Source of the DNA: Welwitschia mirabilis | Taxonomy: Eukaryota > Gnetophyta > Gnetopsida > Welwitschiales | DNA length: 64,000 nucleotides | Assembly (NCBI GenBank): GCA_051453625.1 | Contig: JBOZIK010000001.1 | Coordinates: 63,998,969-64,062,968 of the forward strand | Direction of reading: 5' to 3' | Part shown: piece by piece, positions 11,629-25,100 of the stretch | Numbering within the stretch: position 1 is the first letter of the stretch | Layout: every line of letters begins with the position of its first letter | Made by a program: the position numbers and the translations under genes | The notes under the pieces: generated by a model | Database searches by the model: none | The model's input: only the letters and a program-made list of their open reading frames with translations | What the model was told of the DNA's origin: nothing

Positions 11629-12986
11629 CTATTCAAGTTTAGCTTTTACATTTATGAAATCTAGTCCTTCATTATAGAAGGATCCTAGTGTCATTTTTCC
11701 TGAAGGATAATTGTAGGAGAAATACAATAAAATAAAATACACTTCTAAACTAATACAAATATTAAAATAATTTCAAAAAGAAGAATAAGTTCAATAACAA
11801 AGAGTGGGAAATGGACTTAGCACTTGAAGTACTAACTTAAATATCTCTATTCAAAGATACAATGCAATTTTCTAGTTAAGCTTTAAACATGCTTAGTTCA
11901 TTGTGCTTTGGATCATGGTGATTTAATCTCATTTATGACATGAGTGGTGGTGAAAACCCTTTGTCATTTTGGTTTTTCATAGCCTAATCATAAACATGAC
12001 AAGTAGGATATAGCTCCTAATATCATCAAATGATTACAAGTTATAAAATGAAAATATGAATAAAAGAGACTTACTAAAGAATATAAATAACTTGAAATAA
12101 ATATGTACTTCAAATCAAGCATTACCAGTATGAATTAACTCAATTTTAATAACTGAGAAATGAAAAACTACTAACTTTTATTATGAAAATAGGAATTTCA
12201 ATATTGTAATGAAAGAAATCTAAAGCTTACAATGAAACATCAAGTTAGCCTTTAGGCTAGTTCATTATAATATAAGAACGTAGAAAGATATGGTAAAGAA
12301 TTTTTTCCTCTAAATGCAAGTGTTCTAGTCTAGTAATGAATTTTATGGTCCTTTATAATTAAGGAGCTTGACTCTTTTATAAAGGAAGTTAAGCTTAGCA
12401 TGGTTGGGATTCTTTGTTATTTCCTATTAGGTAGGATGGTTAGAATTCTTTATCATGTAGAATTAGTTGGGGTGGATAGCTCTTCATCTTATGGCATTTG
12501 GTAAGGTTATTATGATGAGTTTAATACATGAACTTTAGAGCTAGATTCCTCCACTAAAGAGTGCTATCGGCACATGTCTCCAGTGGTACCTTCACATTCT
12601 ATTGCCATGTGTTACTACCACATGTCTTCTACTATGGACGCCACATATCATTGAAGATAATGATAAATTTTGATGCAATAATTGAATAATCCTATAATTA
12701 GAAATAACTTGATTCTCCATAAAAAATCTAGATCATAAGTCTGAAGGTAATTGCTGTCATCTAAGCAACACCATTGTATGGCTAATTGCAAGATTAATTC
12801 CAATTTATAACGTGTGCTCTAGACATAATAAAATGCTAAAATCATCATAGGGAAATACATAAGTCTACATATGGTAAAAAAAAGTGACAGAAAACATAAT
12901 TTTATGATAAAATAATTAAATTTCTATACTCATAATAAATTAACCTAAAATTCTTGATATAAATGTTAATTTTTACCTATTAATAA
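11629..12986 (-). repeat. Element A 5' LTR
   Basis: Full-length copy, about 1,355 bp, the same length as the LTRs of element C. Its low end begins a few bases after the primer-binding site. The upper 750 bp match the truncated LTR at 6,533-7,308. It is also alignable, with more divergence, to the LTRs of B and C. Confidence 0.75.
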
Positions 12987-13130
12987 GTTGTGGAAACATG
13001 TATTGCATATACTACCTCTTTTTTCATGCATTCTGATTATAATAAAACCAGCTTATCAAAACATCTTGTATACATTTATTTCTAAGTTCTTTGGTTTGGA
13101 AATCTCTGACTTCTAAGGGTTGGATGGTTA

Positions 13131-14402
13131 TGGTGAAATATAGCTATGTTTGTATTTGTCGTTACTGTACGATAATATGCAAGATTATCATAGGGACAAA
13201 AATCTCATGTGATCAAACCCAACTTTTACAAACTTAAAAAAAAAAAAAAAGAAAAAAAAAAGACTTCCATTATAATATAGTTTCGATGCCATTCTTTCCT
13301 TAGGGATCAATGCAATAGAAAATTTAGTAAAGTAATGCAATGCCATTGTGACAATAAGATTAAAAAAATATTTCAAGTTAAAAATGTAAAAGAAAAAGGA
13401 GTTCAATAAATGAGAGCTTAAAAAAAGAGCATAGCACTCAATTACCAACATAAATGTTTCACCAAGATGAAATACCTTCGTTCACTGATATACTGCAAAG
13501 TTCCACAATAAGAATTAGTGATGTTAAGTTTAATAAAGCTTAAACCATAATAACATTATTTCATGCATCACATGAGCATTAGTAAGATCCTCTAATCACT
13601 TTGGTTTATCAAAACTTATTCATAAGCATGAAAATAAGGAAATACATTCTAAGAATTGTCAAATGAAATTACATTATGAGACTAAAATAGGAATGCAAAG
13701 CCTCAACTAGATGTATTTATAATTAGACAAAATATAGATTCAACATCAAGCATTAAAAGTATGAAATGAATCACAATTTGAAATTAAGAAATGAAAATAC
13801 AATTCTTATTATGAAAAACTAGAATAATGCATTACATTAAAGAAGGAAAACTTAATCTTTAACATAAAACATCATTCTAGCCTCAAGGTTAGTCCATTTC
13901 AAAAAGGAAGAACTTAGAAACACATGATAGAATGCTTCTTCACTCCAAGGATGAATACTTTCAAATAGCCTTACATAATACAAAGTAAGGCACTGAGCCC
14001 TTTTTATAGAAAAAAGTAGGATTGGGGCGGTTAGGGTTTTCTTATTTTCTAGTAAAATGTTTAAATGACATAACTAACTTATTTCAAATCCAAAAATAAG
14101 ATAGATTTTCATGATGAGTTCAACACATGTATTTCCAAGGAGGATTACTCCACCAACTGACTGCATTGTCGCATGTCACTAGTGCCACCATAATTTTGTG
14201 CAAAATTGAGTCTATTCTTCTAAGATGTAATTCAAAATGAGGCTAAATACCTAAAAATATCATGGAATAAAGCATAAATTTAGATCTGAAATTAAAGGTA
14301 GCATAGGATGTGTTTTTATGATTAAGATAGTGAAATTAATGTCTTGACTATGATAAACTAACTTGAAATAGTTGAAGTAAAAGACAATTTTACATGTTAG
14401 CA
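13131..14402 (-). repeat. Element B 3' LTR
   Basis: Aligns with 18,166-19,268 plus 29,320-29,463, including the segment CTAAAAATATCATGG at about 14,252, which spans the exact site where element C entered the other copy. On the minus strand it starts TGCTAACATG. Confidence 0.75.
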
Positions 14403-14415
14403 TATCCCCAACCAA
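14403..14415 (-). other. Element B polypurine tract
   Basis: On the minus strand a GGTTGGGGATA run lies directly before the LTR start, at the position of the tracts of A and C. Confidence 0.55.
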
Positions 14416-15783
14416 ACTTTTACTAGTATCTTTGCAAAAAGTATGATAAAGAATGAATAACATATAAAAATTTCTAAGTAAAAATATTCAAGCATAGTGT
14501 GAAAGTGACAAAACTTGAAAATTGTTGGACAATTATAAAAAAGAAGGTATTAAAGACAATTTTATAGTACAACTGCCATACCCCTAATTAAAGTTGAATT
14601 TATTCTCAAAGTTTTAAAAGATAGAGAAATAAATCTACATTTTGAGAATAAATTAATTAAATCATTAGGAGAAAAATGCTTCATTATATGTCATGTTATT
14701 ACAAGTACAAAAATAAAAAGAAAAATAGTACAAAGCAATGTAAAACTAAGCTACCATGCAAAGACGAAAGAATAACTAATGAAACATCTAAGAGATCACT
14801 TATTATAATTTTCAGTTCAGATGGCTCATCGATTGAAGGATCATTTCATAATAAACACATTTTTACTTCTTGGTGTATTTTCTCATAGAATGGAAATGAG
14901 TTAAAAATGATGATATAAGTGGGAACGAAGTGAAAAAGTAGCAATGAAATGAAAGATCAATCATGCAATCTATGAATAAAGGAGATTAATATCTAAGATA
15001 GTGGCCTTACCTATTCAAATTGTTGTGATTTTTAGATTTATTTAATAAATCTAAATGTAAGACCAACAAAGTATTAACAAATTAACCTTCTACAAATTGA
15101 AGAGTAACAAAGAAATCTTGACTATAATCATTAAAGAAAGAAATACATAAGAGATCATCAATTCCTACCTTAATTTTCTTTCTAAATTTTTACTACTATA
15201 ATCAAAGGTACCTTTATTTCAAGAATTTGATCTTATTAAGCATCTAATGTAATGGAACTTTCATTCACTATAGTTAAGTATATTGTGTATGAAGAATTTA
15301 GTGCTACATTACTTGTGAGCATTCATTTCCCCTGTAGGTTAATGTGCCATAAGTGGATCATTAGACCTGCATGGCTAACAAGCATCCATAGCCTTGATGT
15401 ACTCAATAAAATCCAATAAAATTAATCAAAAATAAAAATGTGCTTTTAGATAAATGATTTTGTCTTTCTTTTGATTATTCTTCTCATCATTTTCATTTTT
15501 TTTAATATGCAGATAAGAGGGGTTATTAACTCATTAACCTAATAGAGAGACAATGTTTTCCTCATAAATGCTTAAACACAAAGAGTACCATATAAAAGTA
15601 AAAGTGTTTCCTTTTCATCCATTGAGTTTTCCAAAATTGAAGACCTCAAGTGAATGCAAACGTTAAAAACATAACTCAAAATAAGAATTAATTTTACTTG
15701 AAAAGCATATGTGTACTTAATTTTAGCCAAAACTTGAAATGATAAAAAGATCACTTATGATTGGTTATGTGAAAAGACCACTA

Positions 15784-16870
15784 ACCTAGATTGGTAAGTC
15801 TCATAAACACATAATAAGATGGATGAGGTAAGGGATCAATAAGCCTTATAAAATAGAGACATAGTAGAAGAGGTGGATGATAAGGTTCAAAATAGTCATA
15901 ACCTATTTTATAATTGGATGAAATTTTGTATTATTATGTAAAAGAGATTAAAGCGATGATTATACAAGTGGTAATGTTTGGGTTATTCCATGAGAGAAAC
16001 ACCCTTAGGTAAAATTGGTTTGATTATGAGTGGACCTACCCATCCTAAATATAATCTAAAGGATAAATATAGTTTAAAATCATGTAATAAATCTAAAAAT
16101 TTCTCATAATAGGATTTTCTAGGGTAATGCATAGATAAAGAATCATGAGTATCAAAAATATAAGGCTTAAGGGTACAAGGGATAAGGTCATATGCAGTGG
16201 CATGAACTAGTAGGTTATTCACATAAATTTGTACATATGAGTTTATGAAGTTAGAGAATACATCCACCATGCAAGAATCAAAGTCTATGCATCCAAGATA
16301 TGAGAGGATTCATGATTTAGCTTATTTATGCTTTCTCAATAAGTTCTGCAAGACATCATCTTGAGGAAAAGAGAAAGGTAAGTTGGAAACATTGGAAAAG
16401 GTGAATGTTCATTGAAAGAAACATGCGTAGAGTCATCAAAACATGGTTTTATTTCTAGAAAAGGGTTGTTTTCTTCATTAAAGATTGATTATTACTCAAA
16501 AGATAAAGATGAAATAGAAATGTTTGACTCATGAAAATGTTAAGGAGAAGGCAAAGGTTCTACATATGATACATCATGTGTGGGTTATTCATTAATGTTT
16601 TTTACCTCATAAGATTATTAAATGACTCACCCTCAATTTTTTAACTCTCCTTAAGTGGTTACTCATCCTCTAATAGGTGCTCATCTCTAGGTCATCATTA
16701 ATTTATTTCTTACTCTTAAGGGTATAACTTAGATATTCTCAATAGATGTATTTTCTATTTAATGTTGATTAAGGGAGGGAAGGATGTGATTGATAGTAAG
16801 GATTTGAGTGATACTTTTTAGAAATATCTATAGGGTATCTTCAAGGAATTTAAAGAGGAGTATTAATTTT
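15784..16870 (-). pseudogene. Broken reading frame of unknown function in element B
   Basis: Same protein as at 9,126-10,387 in element A. Matching parts include EPLPSP and HFHESNISISSLSFE (about 16,560-16,490), FPQDDVLQNLLRKHK (about 16,365-16,320), KFLDLLHDFKLYLSFRLYLG (about 16,110-16,050) and, in another frame, FIRLIDPLPHPSYYVFMRLT near 15,800. A gag-like LEDTL stretch lies at the upstream end. Stops and at least two frame changes make it non-functional. Similarity to A is spread over most of the length and is clearer in protein than in DNA, which suggests a once-translated protein. Function is unknown. Confidence 0.65.
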
Positions 16871-18019
16871 TGGAAGATGAAGGGTTTTAATTAAAAGATA
16901 AAGAATACAAAAAAGAATATAAATGGTATTCATTAGAAAATAAAGGATAAGGATTATAAGGAAAAAGAAATTAATAAGATGATGAGGAATAAGGGTTATA
17001 AGGAATGGTGAAAAACATAAGATCAAACTACTTATGTGAAAAGTAATGATTTTTGAACTCATAATTATAACGAGTTTGATCTATGCATCAAGGCATACCT
17101 AGGTGTTAAAGATAATAGCTTACAATTCACATAAGTGCTTGAGTATAGGGCCAAAAAATTGGAATTAAAAATGAAATGGATTATCTTAGATGAAAGACCA
17201 AGGAAATAATATATTAGGAAATAATATATTTTCACAAGAAACATTAATCTGTATAGTAGATTTGAAATGATTATGATAAAGCTGACAAAAGGATTTGTCC
17301 TGCAAATTTAGAAAAATTTACAAAGGATTAGGACATACATAGAATATAAAATGTTAGAGAATGAGATAATAATGGGTGTAGAAGATACATGATGTCAGAA
17401 AATATTAAGAAAGGCAAGAAAAATAACTAAGAAAAGTTTAAAGGTGAAATATGTAAAAAGGTCAGAGATGCTAGTTAAGTCTATTAACACTAGTTGTTTG
17501 GTTAGAAACAATTTTAAAAAAGAAAAACATTACATTAAGGAATACACAAAATAGTTTACCTAGAAATTAGTAGAAAATAAGTTATAGAAATAAAGAAAAT
17601 AGTATAGAAATAAAATGAAGACATTAAAATACTAAAGAGAAATAGAAATGAAAAAACACTAATAAAAATAAAAGAATATATATATAAATTCATACATTAC
17701 TGAAATTAAACTATAGTAGTAAAAATTTTCAAAAAAGAACAAGAGGGATTAAGGTTTCTTGTCTACTTCATCATTTCTAATTTTCCTTTAATTTTTAAAT
17801 TTTTTATCGCTTTAGCTCTAGTTTGAGAGAAATTAAACAAGCAATAACCTATAAAAATTCTTTAGAGATATTATAAAAGATTCATATAGTAATGATATTC
17901 TTCATTAGAGCCAAAACGTTTAATAACATGTAACGAAAATTCAAACAAAAGTAAAAACAAGAATCAGTTAGGATATCAGTAAAAGAAAATTAGTATCACA
18001 TATTGGAGAGTATCCATAA

Positions 18020-18054
18020 AAAGAAGAAGAAGAAGAAGAAGAAGAAGAAGAAGA
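18020..18054. repeat. (AAG)n microsatellite
   Basis: About twelve AAG repeats in the leader of element B, just inside the primer-binding site. Confidence 0.95.
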
Positions 18055-18137
18055 CTAAAAACTAAGATATAAAAAAAAAAGAAAAAGTAAAAAAACACAA
18101 TAACTTATAATACTCCACTATAGTTTCCATTCCATTA

Positions 18138-18155
18138 TCCTTGATAATAGTACTA
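18138..18155 (-). other. Element B primer-binding site (tRNA-Asp type)
   Basis: Minus-strand TAGTACTATTATCAAGGA aligns without gaps to the tRNA-Asp site TGGCGCCGTTGCCGGGGA. All 9 differences are C-to-T or G-to-A. Confidence 0.75.
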
Positions 18156-18165
18156 AAAAGCTATT

Positions 18166-19268
18166 TGTGATAAAATCTAGCTATGCTTGTATTTATGATT
18201 GATGTATGGTAATATCAATATTACTCTAGAAATATAAATATCATGTAGCTCAACCTAACTTTTACCAAAAAAAAAACCTAGGACTTCCATTGTAGTACAG
18301 TTTCAGTGTCATTCTTTTTTTAGGATAAATGAAATAGAAAAATTAGTAAAGTTATGGAATACTATTTTAACAAAAAGATTTAGATAGTATTTTAAGTTGA
18401 AAATGTGAAAGAAAGATAAGTTAAATAAACAAGATCTTGGAAACAGAGCATAGCATCTAACTAGCAACATGAATGTTTCACTAATACAAGAGATCTCTAT
18501 TTAATTACATAAATGCAAAGTTTCATAATAAGCATTAGTGATTCTAAGTTGAATAAAGCTTGAATTATGATGATATTATCTCATTCACCCCATGGGTATT
18601 GGTGAGATTCTCCAATCACTCTATTTTATCATAGCTTATTCATAAGCATGAAAAGTAGGAAATCCATCCCAAGAATCATCAAATTAAATTACACTATGAG
18701 ACTAAAATATGGATCAAACAAAAACTCACTTAGATTTATCCATAACTTGAGAAAATGTAGATTCAACATGAAGCATTAAAAGTATGAAATAATTTACAAC
18801 TAAAATCAAGAAATGAAATTATAATATTCATTATGAAAAAAATAGAATAATGTATTACATCAAAGAACAAAAGCTCAAGCTTGAACATGACCATCCCCAA
18901 AAGGAGGAACTTAAAAAGGCATGATATAAGATTTCTTTACTCTAATAAGAAATGCTCTTAAATGGCCTCACATAATGCAAAGTGAGATGCTTATCCATTC
19001 TTATGGATAAAACTAGGGTTGGGGTGGTTGAGTTTGTCTTTGAGTATTTTTTTGTTTTTAAATAAAATATCTAGATGCTATAACTAACTTGGTCTAGAGC
19101 TAGAAATAACATAGATTATCATGATGAGTCCAACATGTGGGTTTTAGAGTAAGATTGGTCCACCAACTATTACTAGTTTTACATGTCACTGGCATCACCA
19201 TCATTTTATGCAGACCTAGATTCATCTCCTCACATATGCTTCAATATGTAACTAGAGATCTAGAAATA
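18166..19268 (-). repeat. Element B 5' LTR, first part
   Basis: Matches the lower 1.1 kb of the B 3' LTR (13,131-14,255). It ends in CTAGAAATA, where element C has inserted; the final AAATA is the target-site copy. Confidence 0.75.
19264..19268. repeat. Target-site duplication AAATA, low copy
   Basis: The 5 bp before element C, repeated at 29,315-29,319. Both are continuous with element B LTR sequence, and the uninterrupted B LTR has AAATATCAT at this point. Confidence 0.85.
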
Positions 19269-20621
19269 TGATTATGTTTTAATATGAACCAGATTTAACT
19301 AAGTTACACTTAGTCTCATTCTTTTCACTGGGATAATAAGGGTAGTTTTTAGAAGTTTGCACTAATACTTACTTAATGTAAGTTATAAATTAAATAAAGG
19401 AAAAGATAAAATAAAAGAAAGTTGAGAATAGTTTTGGATGAAACTTTGACTTGGAAAATAAGAAAAACAAGCTAGCTCTAAGGTTTCATTTCATTCATTC
19501 ACTAGCAATTATTTACTCTAATGTTATCCAATGCTTTCCCTTTAACACGCTTAAAACTATTAAGTACTTTTAGCTCAGATCATGGTAACATAATCTCATT
19601 TACCATATTAGTAATGGTAAACTCAATGTCCACTTTATCTTTCATAGCCTAAAAATAATAATGAAAATTAAAAACCCTAGATACTCAAATTCCATAAAAT
19701 TTAAAGACTTAGACTAAGTGATTAAATATCTCACTCTAATAAAACGAGGCTTAGCAATTAAGCTACAACCTAAAGATTAAAAGTACAAAGTGACTCATGA
19801 CTTGAAATCAAAAGTAAACAACTTTATGTATTAAGGTAAAGCAATTTATAATAGAAAAGGAAGAATTCTGGTAGAACTCTTCAGGTAATCCTTGAAGACA
19901 AGCTCACTTCTTAAAGAGGTGCTTAGAAACCATAGAAAATTAATGCTCTAAGGTTTTAAATTTCTCTGAATCCAAAGATATTATAACAAAGAACTCAAGA
20001 CCCTTTTATAGGTAAGGATACAGGTGAGGATTCATTACAAGCCTTTTGCTTGTAGCATTAGATCAATGGTTACATAATGATAGCATTAGGTAGGCAGTTT
20101 CTCATCTTTTACATTTGCTAGGAATTCTTATGATGTGGTTAAAACTTAGCTTCTAGATGATGCTACTACTATTGATATCATCATCATATATCTCCATCAC
20201 CATCCTACTCAACGATGCCACATATCTCTACTATGCATCATCATTATCACTATTACATATTATCAAGGACGCAAGTTACTTTTGATGAGGACTTAGATTA
20301 AGCCCATAACTTCATTTGATTTAATTCTTTATGGTAAGTGAAAATGTGAGATTTTAGCTATTTTGTGTAGAATGATAAGTGATATTAGGTGACCATAGTA
20401 CTGAAATCGGTATTTTAGCCTAAATTATTATCAGCTTTTAACCATGTCCTTCAAATGTGGTGATTATCCTAAAAATGTTATGGGAAAAATGATAAGTTCA
20501 AAATTATTATGGAAAATCAATAGAGGACATTTTTTTATGATAAATTAGTTATATTAATATCTTTAATAGAAATAAATTGATTAATTAACTTGATTGTGAT
20601 GTTAATTTTTATGGGTTAACA
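19269..20621 (-). repeat. Element C 3' LTR
   Basis: 1,353 bp, TG...CA ends on the plus strand (TGATTATG to GGGTTAACA). Aligns over its full length with 27,961-29,314. Confidence 0.9.
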
Positions 20622-20636
20622 CTATCCCTAACCAGA
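20622..20636 (-). other. Element C polypurine tract
   Basis: On the minus strand CTGGTTAGGGATAG lies directly before the LTR start TGTTAACCC. Confidence 0.6.
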
Positions 20637-21899
20637 TTTTTACTATTACCTTAGTAAAAAGTTAATAATAAAATGGTTAAACATGAAAAACTTGTCTAAT
20701 TTAAAGTGCTCAAATATGAGAATGATATAAACTTAAAAACTTTTATAATCAATTTTCTACAATTAAGGAATCAAAATTAAAAATATGCTAAAAAATATCA
20801 TGAGAATTGGATGCCATATTCCCTAACCAAAATTGAACTTTGTCCTCAAAGTTATATGGTGAGAAACATTTAAATCATTTGAAAACATAACCTTAGAAAG
20901 ATGTTGATGAGTCCTTTTATTGGAAACCATGCAATGTGATATAATTAATATATGAAAAGAAAAATATTAACTAATGTGAAATGATGCTAAGTGGAAAGTT
21001 GATTCATAAAAATGGTTTATGCCTTATGATTTATTTCTCGTAAAAGTATGATGAAGTGTAATGAGTGATGAAAATGAAAATGAAAATGTGTCAAAGAAGT
21101 AAACAATAAATCAATTAATGAATGAGGGAACTAACCTAAGGTAATGATTCTTATTATGTTTTTGTATTTATGGTAGAACTTAAAATCTTTTGATGGATGT
21201 GAAATCAACAAAGCATAGTCTCAATCAAGTAACTTACATGAATTCAAGAAATAACAAAAAATCTTAAGTATGAAAGTTAAGAGATAATAAAAAACTATAG
21301 GCCTCCAATTCCCACCTATTTAATTCCTTTATTTTCTGTTTCTAATAGTGTATATGTCCTTATTTTAGGCCTTTGCATCACATTGAGCACCTAGAGTTAC
21401 AAAATTTTTTGCCAATAGAGTTAAGCATGTTGTTTTATTTAAAGACCAGTGCTATGTTGCTAGTGAGCATTCATAGCCCTAATGCAATTGATTATGTCAT
21501 AGTTAGATCATTAGAGTTACATTTTCCATGAGTGTCCATAGCCTTAATGTAGTTAACTAAATCCAATTCAGTAATTAATGATATGTCCATTGGGAGAAGA
21601 GATATATATTATTATTTTTTATTTATTTTCTCGTATTCATTGTTTATGCATATTTAAAGGGGCATTGACTCATTAGCCTAATCAAGATGAATCTTGTCCC
21701 CATGAAAATATTTAAACTTAAGGAGCATAGTACAAAAGTAGATTCCACCATTTTCAACATGATTTATTAAAATCAGAGACCTTAAGTAAATGCACCTTTT
21801 AACAATCACACTTAAAATAAGTGTAACTTTTTCTCAAAAAACTATAATTATACTTACTTTTAACTATTGCCTAGGCAATAATAAAAATTTTTTTTATTG

Positions 21900-21980
21900 A
21901 TTTTTAGTTAGGTCCATTAACTTGGTTTTTTAAGTCTCATAAACTCATAAGTCGCTAGAATAGATAAATGATAATGTCTA
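21900..21980 (-). pseudogene. C-terminal tail of the A/B-type unknown ORF in element C
   Basis: Minus-strand translation gives YEFMRLKKPS at about 21,945-21,916, matching the final YYEFMRFTN and YYVFMRLTN of the frames in elements A and B, at the same distance from the polypurine tract. The body of the frame is absent: integrase-like sequence begins just across the 10-N gap at 22,039. This ties the unknown ORF to the pol-bearing lineage and places it after integrase. Confidence 0.5.
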
Positions 21981-22038
21981 AGGTGGTGTCCATTGACTTT
22001 GAATTATTAAATATTTTTATGGTTTTTAATGAAAAATA

Positions 22039-22048
22039 NNNNNNNNNN
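22039..22048. other. Assembly gap, 10 N
   Basis: Ten undetermined bases inside element C, between the integrase remnant and the ORF tail. Confidence 0.99.
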
Positions 22049-22199
22049 TAAAAACGAACCTTTCCACTTAGCAACTAGTTTGCTTAGAAATAGATGTAAT
22101 CATGAGTTATACAGTAAAACTAGTTTTCCTTTCTTAAACATTTTCCTAAGGATGTTATAATCATGAAACTTTTAATCCTTTCTTTGTTGATCTTCATGT

Positions 22200-25100
22200 T
22201 CTCATAGCTATCATTCCTAATTTCATATAATTCATTAAGTTATATGGCTTTCTTCCTCCTTGCAATTTCCAGATGCAAGTTTATGTGTGTCTTGTGTTTG
22301 ATTTTTACAGGTAAATTATAAAATTTATTATAGATTAATCTAAATGGTAATATTCCTAAGAAGTCTTATAAGTAATGTGATAGATCAATAAATATAATTA
22401 AGCTTAAAATACTAGTTTTTTATTATTAAATTTATTACCTTTTGTAAATTTTTCTTAATTTCTTTATTGATACCCTTTTTGTGACTACTAATCTAAGGGT
22501 GGTAAAGTGTTGCAACTTTATGTGTGATCCCATACTCAGCAAGAAGGTTATTAAATATTCTATTATAAGCGTGTTCGTTTATTGCAAATTAAAACTTGTG
22601 ATTAATTAAATCACATTAATATCTTTTTCTTAAATAATTTTACCATTATTTAAGCATGATTCGATTGAAACATGCATGCCTCTATCCATTTAGTTATGTA
22701 ATTAATGAAATAAGAATCTATTAATGCCTATTTATGGATGGATAAAGGCCCTAAAAATCAATTACCCAAAGATCAAAAGGTTCAACAGTAAGAATGGGAT
22801 TTAAGAGCATCCTTCGTCTTTGTGAAAGACCACCTAATTATTGATAGTTGTGATAAGATTTTCAATAAAGATAAGAGTCTTCAAAAACGGACAATCAATA
22901 AAAAGCTATATTAAAGGACTTTTATAGTACTCTTACTGGTTGAATAGTAACCTCCTAAAATCTTCAGAATGGTAGTGCTTAAGAATGTCAGCTATTTTAG
23001 TTTGGGACATACATTTATGGATTATTTGGTCTAGGTAATCATTAAATGGATATAGAATATCTCAAAATAAGTATTTAATCTAGTTGAGACATCTCTTTTT
23101 ATTATTAAGAATCCAGTGAGAAGGAATGGTCTTAGAGACTAAGTAGTTTATCATATCTACAAACTAAAGTATTTTCTTAACTAAGACGAGATGTTCATTC
23201 GGGAAGGTGTTATTAATGGAAAGGGATGTTTATGAATTCTCTTGAATTATTAATCTACAACTACATTATCAAATCGCTTATTATATTTAATCTCTAAGTC
23301 AAATTTTTACAAAAATGGGATCCATCTAATTAGTCTTAGTTTTGAATCTTTTTTGATAAAAAGATGTCTAAGGAATGAATGATCTGTATAGGTAATAATC
23401 TTAGAGTATAAAAGGTATTACCTAAACCTCTCAAGTGCAAATATCATGTTTGGTAGCTCTTTCTTTATAACCATGTAGTCTATGTAACTGTCATTTAACT
23501 TTTTACTAGTGTAATAGATTACTATTGGTTTTCTATCTATCCTTTATTCTAGTATGGATCCAAGGCTATTAAATGATTGAAGTGGAAGTAAGTTTTTTCT
23601 TAAGTTGTCTAAAGTCCTATTGAGGCTCATTCATTCCATTGAAAGTGATGTTTTTGTTTAAGAGATTACATAATGATTTAAAAATTTGCTAAAATCTTTA
23701 ATGAATCTCCTATAGTATCCTACATATCCTAGGAAATATCTAATGTATTTTTTCTTTTGAGGAGTTCATAGGTATATAATTAGAGAAACCATCATAGGAT
23801 CTACTTGAATTTCCTCTTTGGAGATGACATGTTCTAATACTATACTTTTACTAAAAATGAAGTATCATTTTTTCCTAGTTAAGTACAAAGAATTTTTCTA
23901 TACATCATGCAAGAAAAATATTTAAGTTATGCAAATAGTGGTTGAAATAGATTCCATAAACTAAGAAATCATCTATAATGATTTTGACACTTGAATCTAA
24001 TAAGTTATAGAAGATTTCCATCATGTAAGTTTGGAATGTAGGAAGTGCATTACATAACCCAAAAGGCATTATTTTATAGGTAAAAGTTCCATGAGGGTAA
24101 GTAAAGGTAATTTTTTCTTAGTTCTCAGGGATAATTTCTATTTTATTATATCTTGAGTATCTATCTAAGAAATAGTAAATGAATGCCCTGCAAGTTATTC
24201 CAAGATTTACACATAAAGGAAGAGGGTACTGATCCTTTCTTGAGATGGTGTTTAATTTTCTATCATCAATGAACATTCTTCATTTTATTATAGGTGTGAT
24301 AGGGATAAGTTCATTGTGTTCATTGGGGACTAAGCTAATTTTAACTTTCTTTACTACAATCTAGATTAGAGTTATTCATTTACTATCTGAGATGGAGTAA
24401 ATAATTCCATTGTCCAAGAGCTTAATCACCTCATTTTTAATTATCTTTTATAGCATTGGGCTTATTCATATTTGGGTTTCTATGGATGGCTTAGCATTTT
24501 CTTCCAAGTAATCTCAATCTTTTTTGAGAGAGTCCATTCTGTTGCTTACTTATGCTTCTTTAAAAGGTTTAGCAATTTGGTTTCTTAGAATAAGGTCAAG
24601 AAAAAATTAATTACTACCAGCAAGGTGTAAATTTTTCCCTAAGAAAGCATATTTGATATCATTTGGCAAAGGATTAAGTTCAAGGGAATTTGCATCCTAA
24701 GTGATAATGTATGGACTTTAAGAAGAGTATAAGTTAATATAAATGAATGATTCTTAGCATTTTATAAGGCTTTCTATCTTATCCACATACTCTACTCCTT
24801 CAGCATTTGATGGAAATTTCATGGCATTGAAAACATTTAATTCTATCATCATATTATCAAAGGAGATCTTCATCAATCCATTCCTATAATTAACTAAGGA
24901 ATTTTAAGTTCCTAGGAAAGGTCTTCTTAAGATGAAAGGCACTAATTGGTTCTTTGTATTCTCCATGTTTAAAACTACAAAATCCATTTAGAAGTAAAAA
25001 CTATTAATCCTATTGATGAAATCCTATATAACTCATAATTGTGTTTTTATAGAATTACTAGTTAATTGAGGTTGAAGTTTTATATTCTTAAGCCCTTCCA

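Larger units (their letters stand above)
6533..12986 (-). mobile_element. Element A: Athila-related LTR retrotransposon without pol
   Basis: Minus-strand element with a truncated 3' LTR (6,533-7,308), polypurine tract (7,309-7,320), internal region, tRNA-Asp-type primer-binding site (11,606-11,623) and 5' LTR (about 11,629-12,986). The two LTRs align from ACATCAAG(C/T)TAGCC at 6,533/12,239 through the terminal TTAACA/TTAATA. The internal region of about 4.3 kb shows a gag C-terminal remnant and one unknown broken frame, but no reverse transcriptase, RNase H or integrase was recognised, so the element would have depended on enzymes from a relative. The low end is missing, so no target duplication can be given. 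Confidence 0.75.

Noticed and set aside
13131-13140. Target-site duplication for element B
   Set aside because: The 5 bases after 29,463 (TTAAA) are not found before the low end near 13,131, whose exact position is uncertain.
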